The notes below the pieces were generated by a model. The model was not told where the DNA came from. It saw nothing but the letters and a program-made list of their open reading frames with translations, and did not search any database. A stretch of 64,000 bases of DNA, taken from assembly GCA_024228115.1 (NCBI GenBank), contig JAAETT010000353.1:1-64000 (forward strand). Direction: 5' to 3'. Both the position numbers and the translations under genes were made by a program. The stretch comes from a bacterium. GTDB taxonomy: Bacteria > Myxococcota_A > UBA9160 > UBA6930. Position 1 is the first letter of the stretch, and each line of letters starts with the position of its first letter. Shown here piece by piece: positions 25,653 through 33,016 of the stretch.

Positions 25653-26497
25653 CTGGCAGCCACCTTCTTCTGGTACTCGAGTTCGGAGATATCGAGGTAC
25701 TCGGCCTTGAAGGCCTCCCAGGCTTCCGGGTCCTTGGCGGTCGCCGCGTACTCGCTCTGGAATCTCTCGTCTCGACCGTAGTCGGGCGTGCACTCGGTAA
25801 AATGAGCGCCGCCGGGCGCCTCGATCACGCCATCGACCATCGTGCGATTGATGCGCAAGGTGTGAAGCGTGCCTTCAGTAAGCAGGTTCTTCGTTTCGAT
25901 GATCTTCTCACAGGTCATGAAGCGTCGCTTCGCCGCCATGCAGTAGAGATCGTCGAAGTAGAAATCCGGCCCCAGGTACTGGCCGTTGCCGTGCATGTCG
26001 GCCCGGTTCATGTGGATGAAGGCCATGTCGAGCTCGAGTGCCGGCATGGCAACGAGCTGTTCCGCATCCTGGTAGGGCGAGGTGACGAGCTGGAGCTCCG
26101 GATTGATCTCCATGACATCGGTGCCGAGGCCCGCGCGGGTCGGGAGGAAAGGCAGGCGGAGGGCGGCCGCGTAGAGACCCCATTGGAGCATGCCTTCATC
26201 GAGCTCGCGGACTTCCGGGATGGCTCCTTCTTGGCGTGCCCGGCGGAAGTGGGGCTCGAGCGGAATCGAATCCAACGAGACGAAGCCGTAGACGAGGCGC
26301 TTCACCTTGCCGTACTTGCAGAGCAGCCCCACATCCGGCCCGCCGTAGGTGACGATCGTGAGATCGCGGACCGATGAGCGCAAGATCTCACGCACGATCG
26401 ACATCGGCTTGCGCCGGGAGCCCCAGCCCCCGATGCCGATCGTCATGCCATCGCGGAGCTCCGCGACGGCCTCCGTCTCGGTGGTGCGCTTGTCCAT
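25649..26497 (-). CDS. ipdA: Ring-C-opening CoA-transferase-like hydrolase, subunit IpdA
   Basis: A 282-residue class I CoA-transferase-fold protein (alpha-subunit type) and the first gene of the ten-gene operon. GMTIGIGGWGSRRKPMS near 17-33, VTYGGPDVGLLCKYGKVKR near 49-67, RELDEGMLQWGL near 97-108 and VEAPGGAHFT-like IEAPGGAHFTECTPDYGRDE near 230 closely follow mycobacterial IpdA as I remember it. The acidic residue in LDEGML (Glu101) likely corresponds to the Glu essential in IpdAB. With IpdB it opens the last steroid ring. The start ATG 26497 is about 100 bp downstream of a promoter with an embedded palindrome. Confidence 0.9.
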   Translation of the reverse strand: MDKRTTETEAVAELRDGMTIGIGGWGSRRKPMSIVREILRSSVRDLTIVTYGGPDVGLLCKYGKVKRLVYGFVSLDSIPLEPHFRRARQEGAIPEVRELDEGMLQWGLYAAALRLPFLPTRAGLGTDVMEINPELQLVTSPYQDAEQLVAMPALELDMAFIHMNRADMHGNGQYLGPDFYFDDLYCMAAKRRFMTCEKIIETKNLLTEGTLHTLRINRTMVDGVIEAPGGAHFTECTPDYGRDERFQSEYAATAKDPEAWEAFKAEYLDISELEYQKKVAAR

Positions 26498-26597
26498 GGG
26501 CCTCCCGCGGCATTCCCTGCACCAATCACGGATTGGCTGGACCGGAAGTCTGTGCCGCCAGGCACGGACACACCACTCGTGCCGGAGCGAGACGAAT

Positions 26598-26626
26598 ATA
26601 ATAACGATACGTATCGTTTCTGTAAA
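26598..26626 (-). promoter_or_regulatory. Promoter with 16-bp operator for the ipdA operon
   Basis: The minus strand has TTTACA (26626-26621), a 17-bp spacer and TATTAT (26603-26598). The spacer is almost filled by the perfect palindrome AACGATACGTATCGTT (26603-26618), a typical TetR-family operator shape. It differs from the KstR2 consensus (AnCAAGnnCTTGnT), so another repressor is likely. The whole 240-bp gap (26498-26737) separates the operon from the divergent acyl-CoA synthetase gene, and its part from 26590 to 26700 is unusually A+T-rich. Control of both directions is plausible. Confidence 0.65.
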
Positions 26627-26737
26627 TCAAATCCCAGATCAGAGCGAATGCGCAGAACATCCTATAACTCATTGATTTAATTACAAAAATGACAAGTCTC
26701 CGAGCTATGCGACCCTGTTCGCGCTAAACCCCGATTC

Positions 26738-28216
26738 GTGATTCACGACCTCGCCCGAACGAATCCCGAGGGCCGGGCCTTGTCCGACGGCACGCGGCAG
26801 CGGGGCTGGGCGGAACTCCTCGATCGCATCACGCGCTGGGCGCGGCTGCTCCACGGAGAGCTGGGAATGGCGCCCGACGATCATGCGGCGCTGTTGATCG
26901 GAAACCGGGTCGAGGGGATCGAGGGCATTCTCGCGGGGATTCACGCGGGCGTGTGGATGACGCCGGTCAATTGGCACCTGACGCCAGGCGAAATCAGCTA
27001 CGTCGTCCAGGATTCCGGCGCGAAGGTGCTCTTCACGGATCCGGAACACGAAGAGGCGGCCCGGGCCAGCGGAGCGCCGCGGGTGATCGTCGTTGGCGAG
27101 GAACTCGAAGCGCTGTTGGCGTCCGCCTCCGACGAGCCGATGCCGCTCGATGGGCCGGCCGGCGGCAACATGATCTACACCAGCGGAACCACAGGCCGGC
27201 CCAAAGGTGTGATGCGGCGCCGGGCCTCGAGCCTGGGCCAGGCCCTGGTCGGGCAGGAGACCTACGCCCGCTCGATCGCTTGCGACGGTAGTGGGCCCCA
27301 TCTGGTCACGGGCCCGATCTACCACGCGGCGCCGCTGATGTTCGCGATCTACGACCAGGCTTGCGGTGCGCCGGTGCGCATCCTGCCACGCTGGGACGAT
27401 CGGGAAGCGCTGCGCGTGCTTCGGGACGAGGAGATTCATCACACCCATCTGGTGCCAACCATGTTCGTCCGGCTCCTGCGGCTGCCCGAGGAAGAGCGCT
27501 CGGCCCATCAGGCTCCGGCGCTCCACACGGTGCTGCACGGTGCGGCGCCGGTTTCGGTGGCGACGAAGCAGCGCATGCTCGATTGGTGGGGGCCGATCCT
27601 GCTCGAGTATTGGGGTGGGACCGAAGGTGGTGTGACGACCCTCGTCGCTGCCGCGGACTGGGCCGCCCGGCCGGGCACCGTGGGTCACGCCTTGCTTCAA
27701 TACGAGGTCTTCGCCGTCGGGCCGGACGGTCAGCGCCTGGGGCCGGACGAGGAGGGCGATCTCTACGCTCGCCACGCGACGGCCGAGTGGTTCTTCGAGT
27801 ATCACGGGGACCGCCAGAAGACCGAAGAAGCGTTCCTCGACCCGATGACCCATACCCTCGGCGACATCGGCCGGGTCGATGCCGAAGGCTGGGTCTACCT
27901 CTCGGATCGCCGCTCGAACCTGATCATCTCCGGCGGTGTGAACATCTATCCCGTCGAGATCGAACAGGTCATGCAGGAACACCCGGCCGTTTCGGACGTG
28001 GGTGTGTTCGGAATCCCTGACGAAGAGTGGGGAGAGCAGGTCAAGGCAGTCGTGGAATTGGTGCCCGGGCACGACCCGAGCCCCGAGCTTGCAGAAGCCC
28101 TGCGGAGCTACGCCCGGGAGCACCTGGCCGGCTACAAGGTTCCCCGGACGATTGCCTTCGAGGACAAACTACCCCGCACCGAAGCGGGGAAGCTCTACCT
28201 CAAGCGTCTGCGGTAG
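26738..28216 (+). CDS. Acyl-CoA synthetase divergent from the steroid operon
   Basis: A 492-residue ANL-family acyl-CoA ligase. IYTSGTTGRPKGVM is near 148-161, the A5 motif EYWGGTEGG near 290, TLGDIGRVDAEGWVYLSDR near 373-391, and PRTEAGKLYLKRL ends the protein with the catalytic Lys. It starts at GTG 26738 without a good ribosome site, and an N-terminal extension is impossible because of stops. It is head-to-head with ipdA across a palindrome-bearing control region, so its substrate may be the steroid-derived acid that enters the pathway (HIP or similar). Its sequence is not especially like FadD3, the known HIP-CoA ligase, so this is tentative. Confidence 0.85.
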   Translation: MIHDLARTNPEGRALSDGTRQRGWAELLDRITRWARLLHGELGMAPDDHAALLIGNRVEGIEGILAGIHAGVWMTPVNWHLTPGEISYVVQDSGAKVLFTDPEHEEAARASGAPRVIVVGEELEALLASASDEPMPLDGPAGGNMIYTSGTTGRPKGVMRRRASSLGQALVGQETYARSIACDGSGPHLVTGPIYHAAPLMFAIYDQACGAPVRILPRWDDREALRVLRDEEIHHTHLVPTMFVRLLRLPEEERSAHQAPALHTVLHGAAPVSVATKQRMLDWWGPILLEYWGGTEGGVTTLVAAADWAARPGTVGHALLQYEVFAVGPDGQRLGPDEEGDLYARHATAEWFFEYHGDRQKTEEAFLDPMTHTLGDIGRVDAEGWVYLSDRRSNLIISGGVNIYPVEIEQVMQEHPAVSDVGVFGIPDEEWGEQVKAVVELVPGHDPSPELAEALRSYAREHLAGYKVPRTIAFEDKLPRTEAGKLYLKRLR

Positions 28217-28221
28217 AAGCG

Positions 28222-28330
28222 AGAAAGCGGAAGCGGGGACGTTCTTTCCGATGTTTCCGTTATTCAGATCGGGCTTTGCCCGACCTGAATAGCGGAAACA
28301 TCGGAAAGAACGTCCCCGCTTCCGCTTTCT
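28222..28330. repeat. Long inverted-repeat hairpin element with GCGGGGACG core
   Basis: Two 53-bp arms, starting AGAAAGCGGAAGCGGGGACG and its complement, enclose a three-base loop (TTT) and differ at only two positions. The element sits between the stop of the acyl-CoA synthetase (+) and the stop of the sigma factor gene (-). Its AGCGGGGACG core recurs in the palindrome at 40404-40502. It looks like a REP/MITE-like element mobilised in trans, for example by an IS200-type REP-associated transposase, and could also act as a terminator for both genes. No transposase lies in the window. Confidence 0.85.
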
Positions 28331-28337
28331 TCCGCCT

Positions 28338-29009
28338 CTAGCCCGCTGCGAGGTTGACACCTGCCTCCGGTGTGCTGAGCCCTCTCAGCCGCGGTGCCAA
28401 TCGGCGCAGGGCGCGCGCACGGATCTGGTGGGCGCGGGGCTGGCTGACGCCAAGCTCCACGGCGACTTCCGCCAGGGGCGCGTCGGCCAGGACGTGGCGT
28501 CGGATCAACGTGGCTTCGGCGTCGGGTAGGGCCCTGACGGCCTCTTCGACGGCCCCTTCCAACTCTCGCCCGCTGGCCCGGGCTTCCGGGTCGGGCTCGT
28601 TCGTCAGGGCGATCGGCTCGCCCCACTCGTCGGAGCCGGTCTCTGCCAGCCATCCGCTCGTCCGGGCACCGGCGAGGCGCTCGGCATGAGCGGTCAAGGC
28701 CGCCGTCGATGCTTCACTCTCCTGCCGGCGAGCACGCCATAGGCTCTGGGACCCTCCGCTCGTCTCACGCATCCCGTCGAGCATGGCTCCGCGGACGCGA
28801 TGCCGCGCATATTGGACAAACGGAACGCCGCGCTCGGGCCGGAAACGTCTGGCGGCTTCGAAAAGCCCCATACCGCCCCATGACACCAACTCGTCCCGGC
28901 TCACCCAGCCTGGGAAGCGACGTTCCATCCGCCGCGCTTCACGGCCTACTTCACCGAAATGTTGTTGGACGCGATCATGGACCGCGTTCCCTGAACCTCT
29001 CTTCATCAT
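28338..29009 (-). CDS. Sigma-70 family RNA polymerase sigma factor, FliA/WhiG-like
   Basis: A protein of about 223 residues with sigma region 2 (VQQHFGEVGREARRMERRFP, then SRDELVSWGGMGLFEAARRF with the YARHRVRGAMLDGMRE helix typical of sigma-28). Region 3 is degenerate. Region 4 (ALPDAEATLIRRHVLADAPL, then ELGVSQPRAHQIRARALRRL) is a helix-turn-helix. The likely start is ATG 29009 or 29006, although the frame continues upstream; no strong ribosome site decides it. No flagellar or anti-sigma gene is near. The middle part between regions 2 and 4 is longer and more acidic than in FliA, so the regulon cannot be guessed. Confidence 0.8.
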   Translation of the reverse strand: MMKRGSGNAVHDRVQQHFGEVGREARRMERRFPGWVSRDELVSWGGMGLFEAARRFRPERGVPFVQYARHRVRGAMLDGMRETSGGSQSLWRARRQESEASTAALTAHAERLAGARTSGWLAETGSDEWGEPIALTNEPDPEARASGRELEGAVEEAVRALPDAEATLIRRHVLADAPLAEVAVELGVSQPRAHQIRARALRRLAPRLRGLSTPEAGVNLAAG

Positions 29010-29108
29010 GCGGGGAGTGGAGCAGATCCAACCCAGTTGGGGAGTGATGGGGCACACCAACCACGGCTGAATTCACCCGGACTTCATGAACGACTGCGAA
29101 CTCCGGGG

Positions 29109-30149
29109 CTACTCGGCTCTGGCCCTCCAGAGCCGATCGTTGTCGTTGATTCGGCCGCGGTCGTCGAGAATTCCGTCGAGCAGAAGGTTCGCGATGCTCG
29201 GACCTTCCTCGGTCATCGTCACCAGGACGAGATGATCGAAGTTCCCCGTCGTACCGGGCACGAGCCACTCGCCGCCGGTCGTTCCGAGCCGGATGTGAAC
29301 GCGGCCGTCCACTTCGAATCGGTGGTAGTTGTGCACGTGCCCGGCGAAGGCGGTGAAGGGCCTTCCCCCCAGGGCGGCTTCGATGCGTCGCAGGCCGTCG
29401 TTCCCCGCGCCCTGCCAGATCGGCTTGTGCATCAACAGGAACGTGTGGCGCGCCTCCGGGTGCGCGGCGATGACCTGTTCGAAGTACTCGATCTGCTCTT
29501 CGCCCAGCTCGGTGGGCATGTCACCCACCCAGTTGACCGAGCGCCCCAGCTCCGCTGCCAGTTTCTTGGCCGCGACCGGATCGGTCGCCTGGAGGGCTCG
29601 TACCCGCCCGAGCTTGCTGGCGAGTTCCGGCGGCAACGGGAACTGCTTCTTCTCCGTATTGAGGACGAGAAAAAGCACGTCTCGGTAGAGCAGGTGGTAG
29701 TAGTCCCGCCCCAGGCGCTCTTTCCACACGTTGGCCATCACCGGGTTGCTGTAGTCGTGGTTGCCCGCGGCGTAGAAGAACGGCGCGTGAAGCGGTGCGA
29801 GCATGGCGTCGAAGGCCTCCCATTCCCGCGTCAGCACGGCGCGATCTTCGGTGTAGCCCTCGATCAGGTCTCCCACGCTCACGACGAACTCGGGCCGCAG
29901 CAGGTTCAGCCGTTCGACGGCTGCCGGAAAGACGCCCGGCCGGTAGCCGCCGGTCAGGTCCGAGACGATGGCAAACGTGAAATCCTCCGGGCGATTCTGG
30001 AAGTCCAGATGGTTCCAGGGCTGCGGCCCCTCTTGCTCCAGGCTCGCAGCCGATCCCGAGATCGCCTCGGAGATCCCACCCTTGTCCAATCCGGTGAACT
30101 CGCAGCCAAGGGCGGTGAGGCACAGCGCGGCGAACACGATGCGGTCCAT
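29109..30149 (-). CDS. Metallophosphoesterase, lipoprotein
   Basis: A 346-residue calcineurin-like phosphoesterase carried on a lipoprotein signal: MDRIVFAALCLTALGCEF, with Cys16 as lipidation site. Metal motifs are AIVSDLTGG (a DxT where DxH is usual), VVSVGDLIEG, YAAGNHDYSN, LLMHKPIW and FAGHVHNYHR, in the correct order. The start ATG 30149 is preceded by AAGGAGG at optimal distance; the upstream in-frame ATG would hide the signal peptide. A periplasmic or outer-membrane phosphatase/phosphodiesterase is likely, substrate unknown. Replacement of the first His is unusual and may alter metal binding. Confidence 0.85.
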   Translation of the reverse strand: MDRIVFAALCLTALGCEFTGLDKGGISEAISGSAASLEQEGPQPWNHLDFQNRPEDFTFAIVSDLTGGYRPGVFPAAVERLNLLRPEFVVSVGDLIEGYTEDRAVLTREWEAFDAMLAPLHAPFFYAAGNHDYSNPVMANVWKERLGRDYYHLLYRDVLFLVLNTEKKQFPLPPELASKLGRVRALQATDPVAAKKLAAELGRSVNWVGDMPTELGEEQIEYFEQVIAAHPEARHTFLLMHKPIWQGAGNDGLRRIEAALGGRPFTAFAGHVHNYHRFEVDGRVHIRLGTTGGEWLVPGTTGNFDHLVLVTMTEEGPSIANLLLDGILDDRGRINDNDRLWRARAE

Positions 30150-30251
30150 CGAGGCAACCTCCTTCCAGGAGTTCATGGGCGGCGTCTCGGTCGAGTCTAC
30201 GTCAGCTGGCGAGGGTCAGCGGACCCGCCGCTGTTGTGATACAACCCCGCG

Positions 30252-30683
30252 ATGACAAAGACTCGCGTCCCTGCCGTCGAAGGCTGGTTCACCATGGATT
30301 CGGAAGCCCCGCATCTGCTGGGCACCCGTTGTACGCGCTGTAGCAACGTCTTCTTCCCGAAGGAAGAGAGCTACTGCCGCAACCCGGAGTGTGGTGGCAC
30401 GGAATTCGAAGAAACGAAGCTCTCCCGCCGTGGCCGCGTCTGGTCCTTCACGAACAATTGCTACGCGCCGCCCGAGCCGTTCATGGCCAGTGATCCGTTC
30501 GAGCCCTATTCGATCGCCGCAGTCGAGCTCGAGGCCGAGAAGATGATCGTCATCGGGCAGGTGACCGCAGGTACCCAGGTCAGCGATCTGGAAGCCGGAA
30601 TGGAGATGGAACTCGTCCTCGACACGCTCTACGAGGACGACCAGAACGAGTACGTCGTCTGGAAATGGCAGCCCGCGGCCTAG
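30252..30683 (+). CDS. Zn-ribbon OB-fold protein (DUF35), thiolase partner
   Basis: A 143-residue protein with a rubredoxin-like zinc ribbon (CTRCSNVFFPKEESYCRNPEC, four Cys near 27-48) followed by an OB-fold of the DUF35 type (GRVWSFTNNCYAPPEPF near 60; VIGQVTAG near 98). Proteins of this type bind thiolase-like partners: the DUF35 domain of ChsH2 binds the aldolase Ltp2 in steroid side-chain removal. The next gene, 16 bp downstream, is exactly such a thiolase-like protein, so the two likely form a complex. Specific substrate unknown. Confidence 0.85.
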   Translation: MTKTRVPAVEGWFTMDSEAPHLLGTRCTRCSNVFFPKEESYCRNPECGGTEFEETKLSRRGRVWSFTNNCYAPPEPFMASDPFEPYSIAAVELEAEKMIVIGQVTAGTQVSDLEAGMEMELVLDTLYEDDQNEYVVWKWQPAA

Positions 30684-30699
30684 CGCCGGAGGAGATCTG

Positions 30700-31890
30700 A
30701 TGTCGAATGAAGTCGCGATCCTCGGTGTCGGGATGCATCCCTGGGGAAAATGGGGCCGGAGCTTCGTCGAGTACGGAGTGAAGGCCGCCAAGGATGCCTT
30801 GCTCGATGCGGGCATCGAGTGGAAGGATGTCCAGTTCGTGGCCGGCGGCGATACGATCCGCAACGGCTATCCAGGTTATGTGGCCGGCGCCACCTTTGCG
30901 CAGGCGATGGGCTGGCAGGGCGCCCAGGTCGCGAGTTCCTATGGCGCTTGTGCCAGTGGCTCCCAAGCCATCGCGACGGCGCGGGCGCAAATCCTCGCGG
31001 GGCTATGTGATGTCGCCCTGGTCGTCGGCGCAGATACGACGCCCAAGGGTTTCTTCGCTCCGACGGGTGGCGGAGACCGCAGCAAGGATCCGGATTGGCT
31101 GCGCTTCCGCCTGGTCGGCGCCACGAACCCGGTCTATTTCGGCTTGTGGGCGCGCCGAAGGATGGAGCTCTTTGGAGCCACGGAGGAGGATTTCGCCAAG
31201 GTCAAGGTGAAGAACAGTCACCACGGCGCCCAGAATCCGAACGCACGCTACCCGAAGACGTTCAGCATGGAAGAAGTGCTGGCCTCGCCTATGGTGTCCG
31301 ATCCGCTCCGGCTCCTGCAGATCTGCGCGACCAGCGACGGGGGTGCGGCGATCGTCTTGACGAGCATGGAGTACGCGCGCAAGCATGCGACGGATTTCGT
31401 GACGATTCCCGCGGTATCGAACGTCACGCCGAAGTACCCCAATACCTTGATCGAGATGCCCAACTTCTCGACGGATTCGGGTGCGGGGGTGCAGATGCCC
31501 GATGTGCCGTTCCGTCCGTCGATCGCAAAACATGCCTACGAGCAGGCGGGAGTCGGTCCGGAAGACATGGATCTGGCCGAAGTCTACGATCTCTCCTCTG
31601 CCCTGGAGCTCGATTGGTACGAGATCATCGGATTGTGCAAAGAAGGTGAGGCTGAAAAACTGGTCCGCGACGGTGATACCTCCGTTGGCGGGCGCATCCC
31701 GGTCAACACCAGTGGTGGGCTCGGTGCTTTTGGCGAAGCCATCCCGGCCCAGGCCATCGCCCAGGTTTGTGAGCTGACCTGGCAGCTGCGCGGGCAGGCC
31801 CAGGGCCGCCAGGTCGAAGATGCGCACCTGGGGATCACCGCCAACTACGGCCTCTTTGGCCACGGATCTTCCGTGATCGTGAAACGCTAG
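30700..31890 (+). CDS. Thiolase-like lipid-transfer/aldolase protein (Ltp2/SCP-x type)
   Basis: A 396-residue thiolase-fold protein starting at ATG 30700 after GGAGGAG. The N-terminal Cys84 is kept (YGACASGSQA), but the usual GHPxGATG motif is replaced by FGEAIPAQA at 344-352, so the thiolase His is missing. Tyr296 in EVYD and Tyr383 in NYGLFGHGSS are conserved positions of the SCP-x/Ltp branch. Ltp2-type enzymes are retro-aldolases that remove the last steroid side-chain carbons using tyrosines and a DUF35 partner. The upstream DUF35 gene fits. Ordinary thiolysis seems unlikely; the true substrate is inferred. Confidence 0.82.
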   Translation: MSNEVAILGVGMHPWGKWGRSFVEYGVKAAKDALLDAGIEWKDVQFVAGGDTIRNGYPGYVAGATFAQAMGWQGAQVASSYGACASGSQAIATARAQILAGLCDVALVVGADTTPKGFFAPTGGGDRSKDPDWLRFRLVGATNPVYFGLWARRRMELFGATEEDFAKVKVKNSHHGAQNPNARYPKTFSMEEVLASPMVSDPLRLLQICATSDGGAAIVLTSMEYARKHATDFVTIPAVSNVTPKYPNTLIEMPNFSTDSGAGVQMPDVPFRPSIAKHAYEQAGVGPEDMDLAEVYDLSSALELDWYEIIGLCKEGEAEKLVRDGDTSVGGRIPVNTSGGLGAFGEAIPAQAIAQVCELTWQLRGQAQGRQVEDAHLGITANYGLFGHGSSVIVKR

Positions 31891-31985
31891 GCACGACGTC
31901 GGTTCCTTCGCGCTCCAAATCCCCACCGGAACTCGCGTTCGGATAGCCCCCGGGACCGCGCCGCGGAGGGCGCTATCCTATTCGC

Positions 31986-32276
31986 GTGGTTCAATCCGAC
32001 GTCCCTGAAGTGCGCTGCGAGCGTTGCCAGACATCCTTCGCTCCCGAGACCAAGCAATGCGTCCACTGCGGCGGACCCCTGGGCCGTGGGCTGATCTTCG
32101 GAGGCCGAAAACAGAAGAGCGATTCGGCAGGCGACGAGATGGTGTTGCCCTACGAGCACGATGATGAGTCCGAGGAGTCGGTGCTTCAGAGCCGTGGTCG
32201 AAACGTCGTCTGGATCCTCACGGCAGTCCTGGCGATGGCGATGTCGATGCTCAGGACCTGCGGCGGGAACGGCTAG
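31986..32276 (+). CDS. Small zinc-ribbon membrane protein
   Basis: A 96-residue protein of unknown function. It has a zinc-ribbon at the N-terminus ([20 protein letters not shown], two CxxC pairs), an acidic linker and one C-terminal membrane helix ([16 protein letters not shown]). The start is GTG 31986; no other start gives the ribbon. It is ten bases upstream of msrB and probably cotranscribed with it. The ribbon would face the cytoplasm if the helix is a tail anchor. I do not recognise the family. Confidence 0.6.
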   Translation: MVQSDVPEVRCERCQTSFAPETKQCVHCGGPLGRGLIFGGRKQKSDSAGDEMVLPYEHDDESEESVLQSRGRNVVWILTAVLAMAMSMLRTCGGNG

Positions 32277-32286
32277 GGAGACCCGG

Positions 32287-32694
32287 ATGGCGGGCAAGAC
32301 GGACGACGAGTGGAAGAGTGAGCTCACGCCGGAGCAGTACGCCGTACTGCGCAAGGCGGGGACCGAGCCCGCGTTCACAGGTGCCTATCACGACACGAAG
32401 ACACCCGGCATCTACCGCTGCGCCGGCTGCGACACGCCGCTGTTCCGCTCGACGACGAAATTCGATTCCGGTTCGGGTTGGCCAAGCTTCTGGGAACCGA
32501 TTGCGGAGGGCCGCGTCGTGGAGCACAGCGATTCCAGCCACGGCATGCTGCGCACCGAGGTCGTCTGCGGAACCTGCGACGGCCACCTCGGGCACGTCTT
32601 CCCCGACGGCCCGAAGCCAACCGGGCAGCGCTACTGCATGAATTCCGTGGCGCTACAGCTCGACGAATCCATGGATCCCGAGGCAGACGGCTAG
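32287..32694 (+). CDS. msrB: Peptide methionine (R)-S-oxide reductase MsrB
   Basis: A 135-residue MsrB that repairs methionine-R-sulfoxide in proteins. The two zinc pairs are [12 protein letters not shown] (near 44) and [14 protein letters not shown] (near 93), and the catalytic Cys lies in RYCMNSVAL (near 117); [10 protein letters not shown] binds substrate. The catalytic residue is Cys, not selenocysteine. The start was placed at ATG 32287 with GGGAGA just upstream; the longer upstream frame has no MsrB homology. It is probably cotranscribed with the small zinc-ribbon gene ten bases upstream. Confidence 0.93.
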   Translation: MAGKTDDEWKSELTPEQYAVLRKAGTEPAFTGAYHDTKTPGIYRCAGCDTPLFRSTTKFDSGSGWPSFWEPIAEGRVVEHSDSSHGMLRTEVVCGTCDGHLGHVFPDGPKPTGQRYCMNSVALQLDESMDPEADG

Positions 32695-32744
32695 GCCGTT
32701 GACCGGCCGACGGATTGGCGGTCGATTTGCCGACCGCCAGGCGG

Positions 32745-32960
32745 CTACTCGATGATGGAGAGGGCCTGCCGCGGACAGAGGCGTACCGCCTCCTTCGCCT
32801 TGTCGACCTGATCCGCGGGAAGATCGCCCGAGGTGTCTTCTTCCGCACCCTTCGCCAGATGATGGAAGTTGTCCTCGTCGTCCACCTTGAAGAGCGCCGG
32901 GGCGACGTCCATGCAGACGGCGTTGGCCTCGCAGAGGTCCCAATCGACCTTGACCTTCAT
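32745..32960 (-). CDS. 3Fe-4S ferredoxin
   Basis: A 71-residue acidic ferredoxin with Cys10, Cys16 and Cys62 in the pattern CxxxxxC...CP, which is that of single [3Fe-4S] ferredoxins that feed electrons to cytochromes P450 and some oxygenases. ATG 32960 was preferred over ATG 32978 because GGAGGA lies six bases before it. No P450 or ferredoxin reductase is adjacent; the AlkB gene at 48951 is the only obvious oxygenase in the window, and AlkB normally uses rubredoxin. The partner is therefore unknown. Confidence 0.82.
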   Translation of the reverse strand: MKVKVDWDLCEANAVCMDVAPALFKVDDEDNFHHLAKGAEEDTSGDLPADQVDKAKEAVRLCPRQALSIIE

Positions 32961-33016
32961 CGTTTCCTCCGTTGCCATTCCGTCCCCAGGCCGACCGGGC
33001 CAGGGCGAGGCAGAAT

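Noticed and set aside
26498-26737. KstR2-type operator
   Set aside because: The palindrome AACGATACGTATCGTT does not fit the CAAGnnCTTG core; treated as an operator of another regulator.
28222-28330. CRISPR repeat or simple terminator
   Set aside because: There is one palindrome with 53-bp arms and no spacer array; arm length far exceeds that of a terminator, and the core is shared with a distant element.
32287-32694. MsrB as a selenoprotein
   Set aside because: The catalytic codon is TGC (Cys) in RYCMNSVAL and no in-frame TGA is present.
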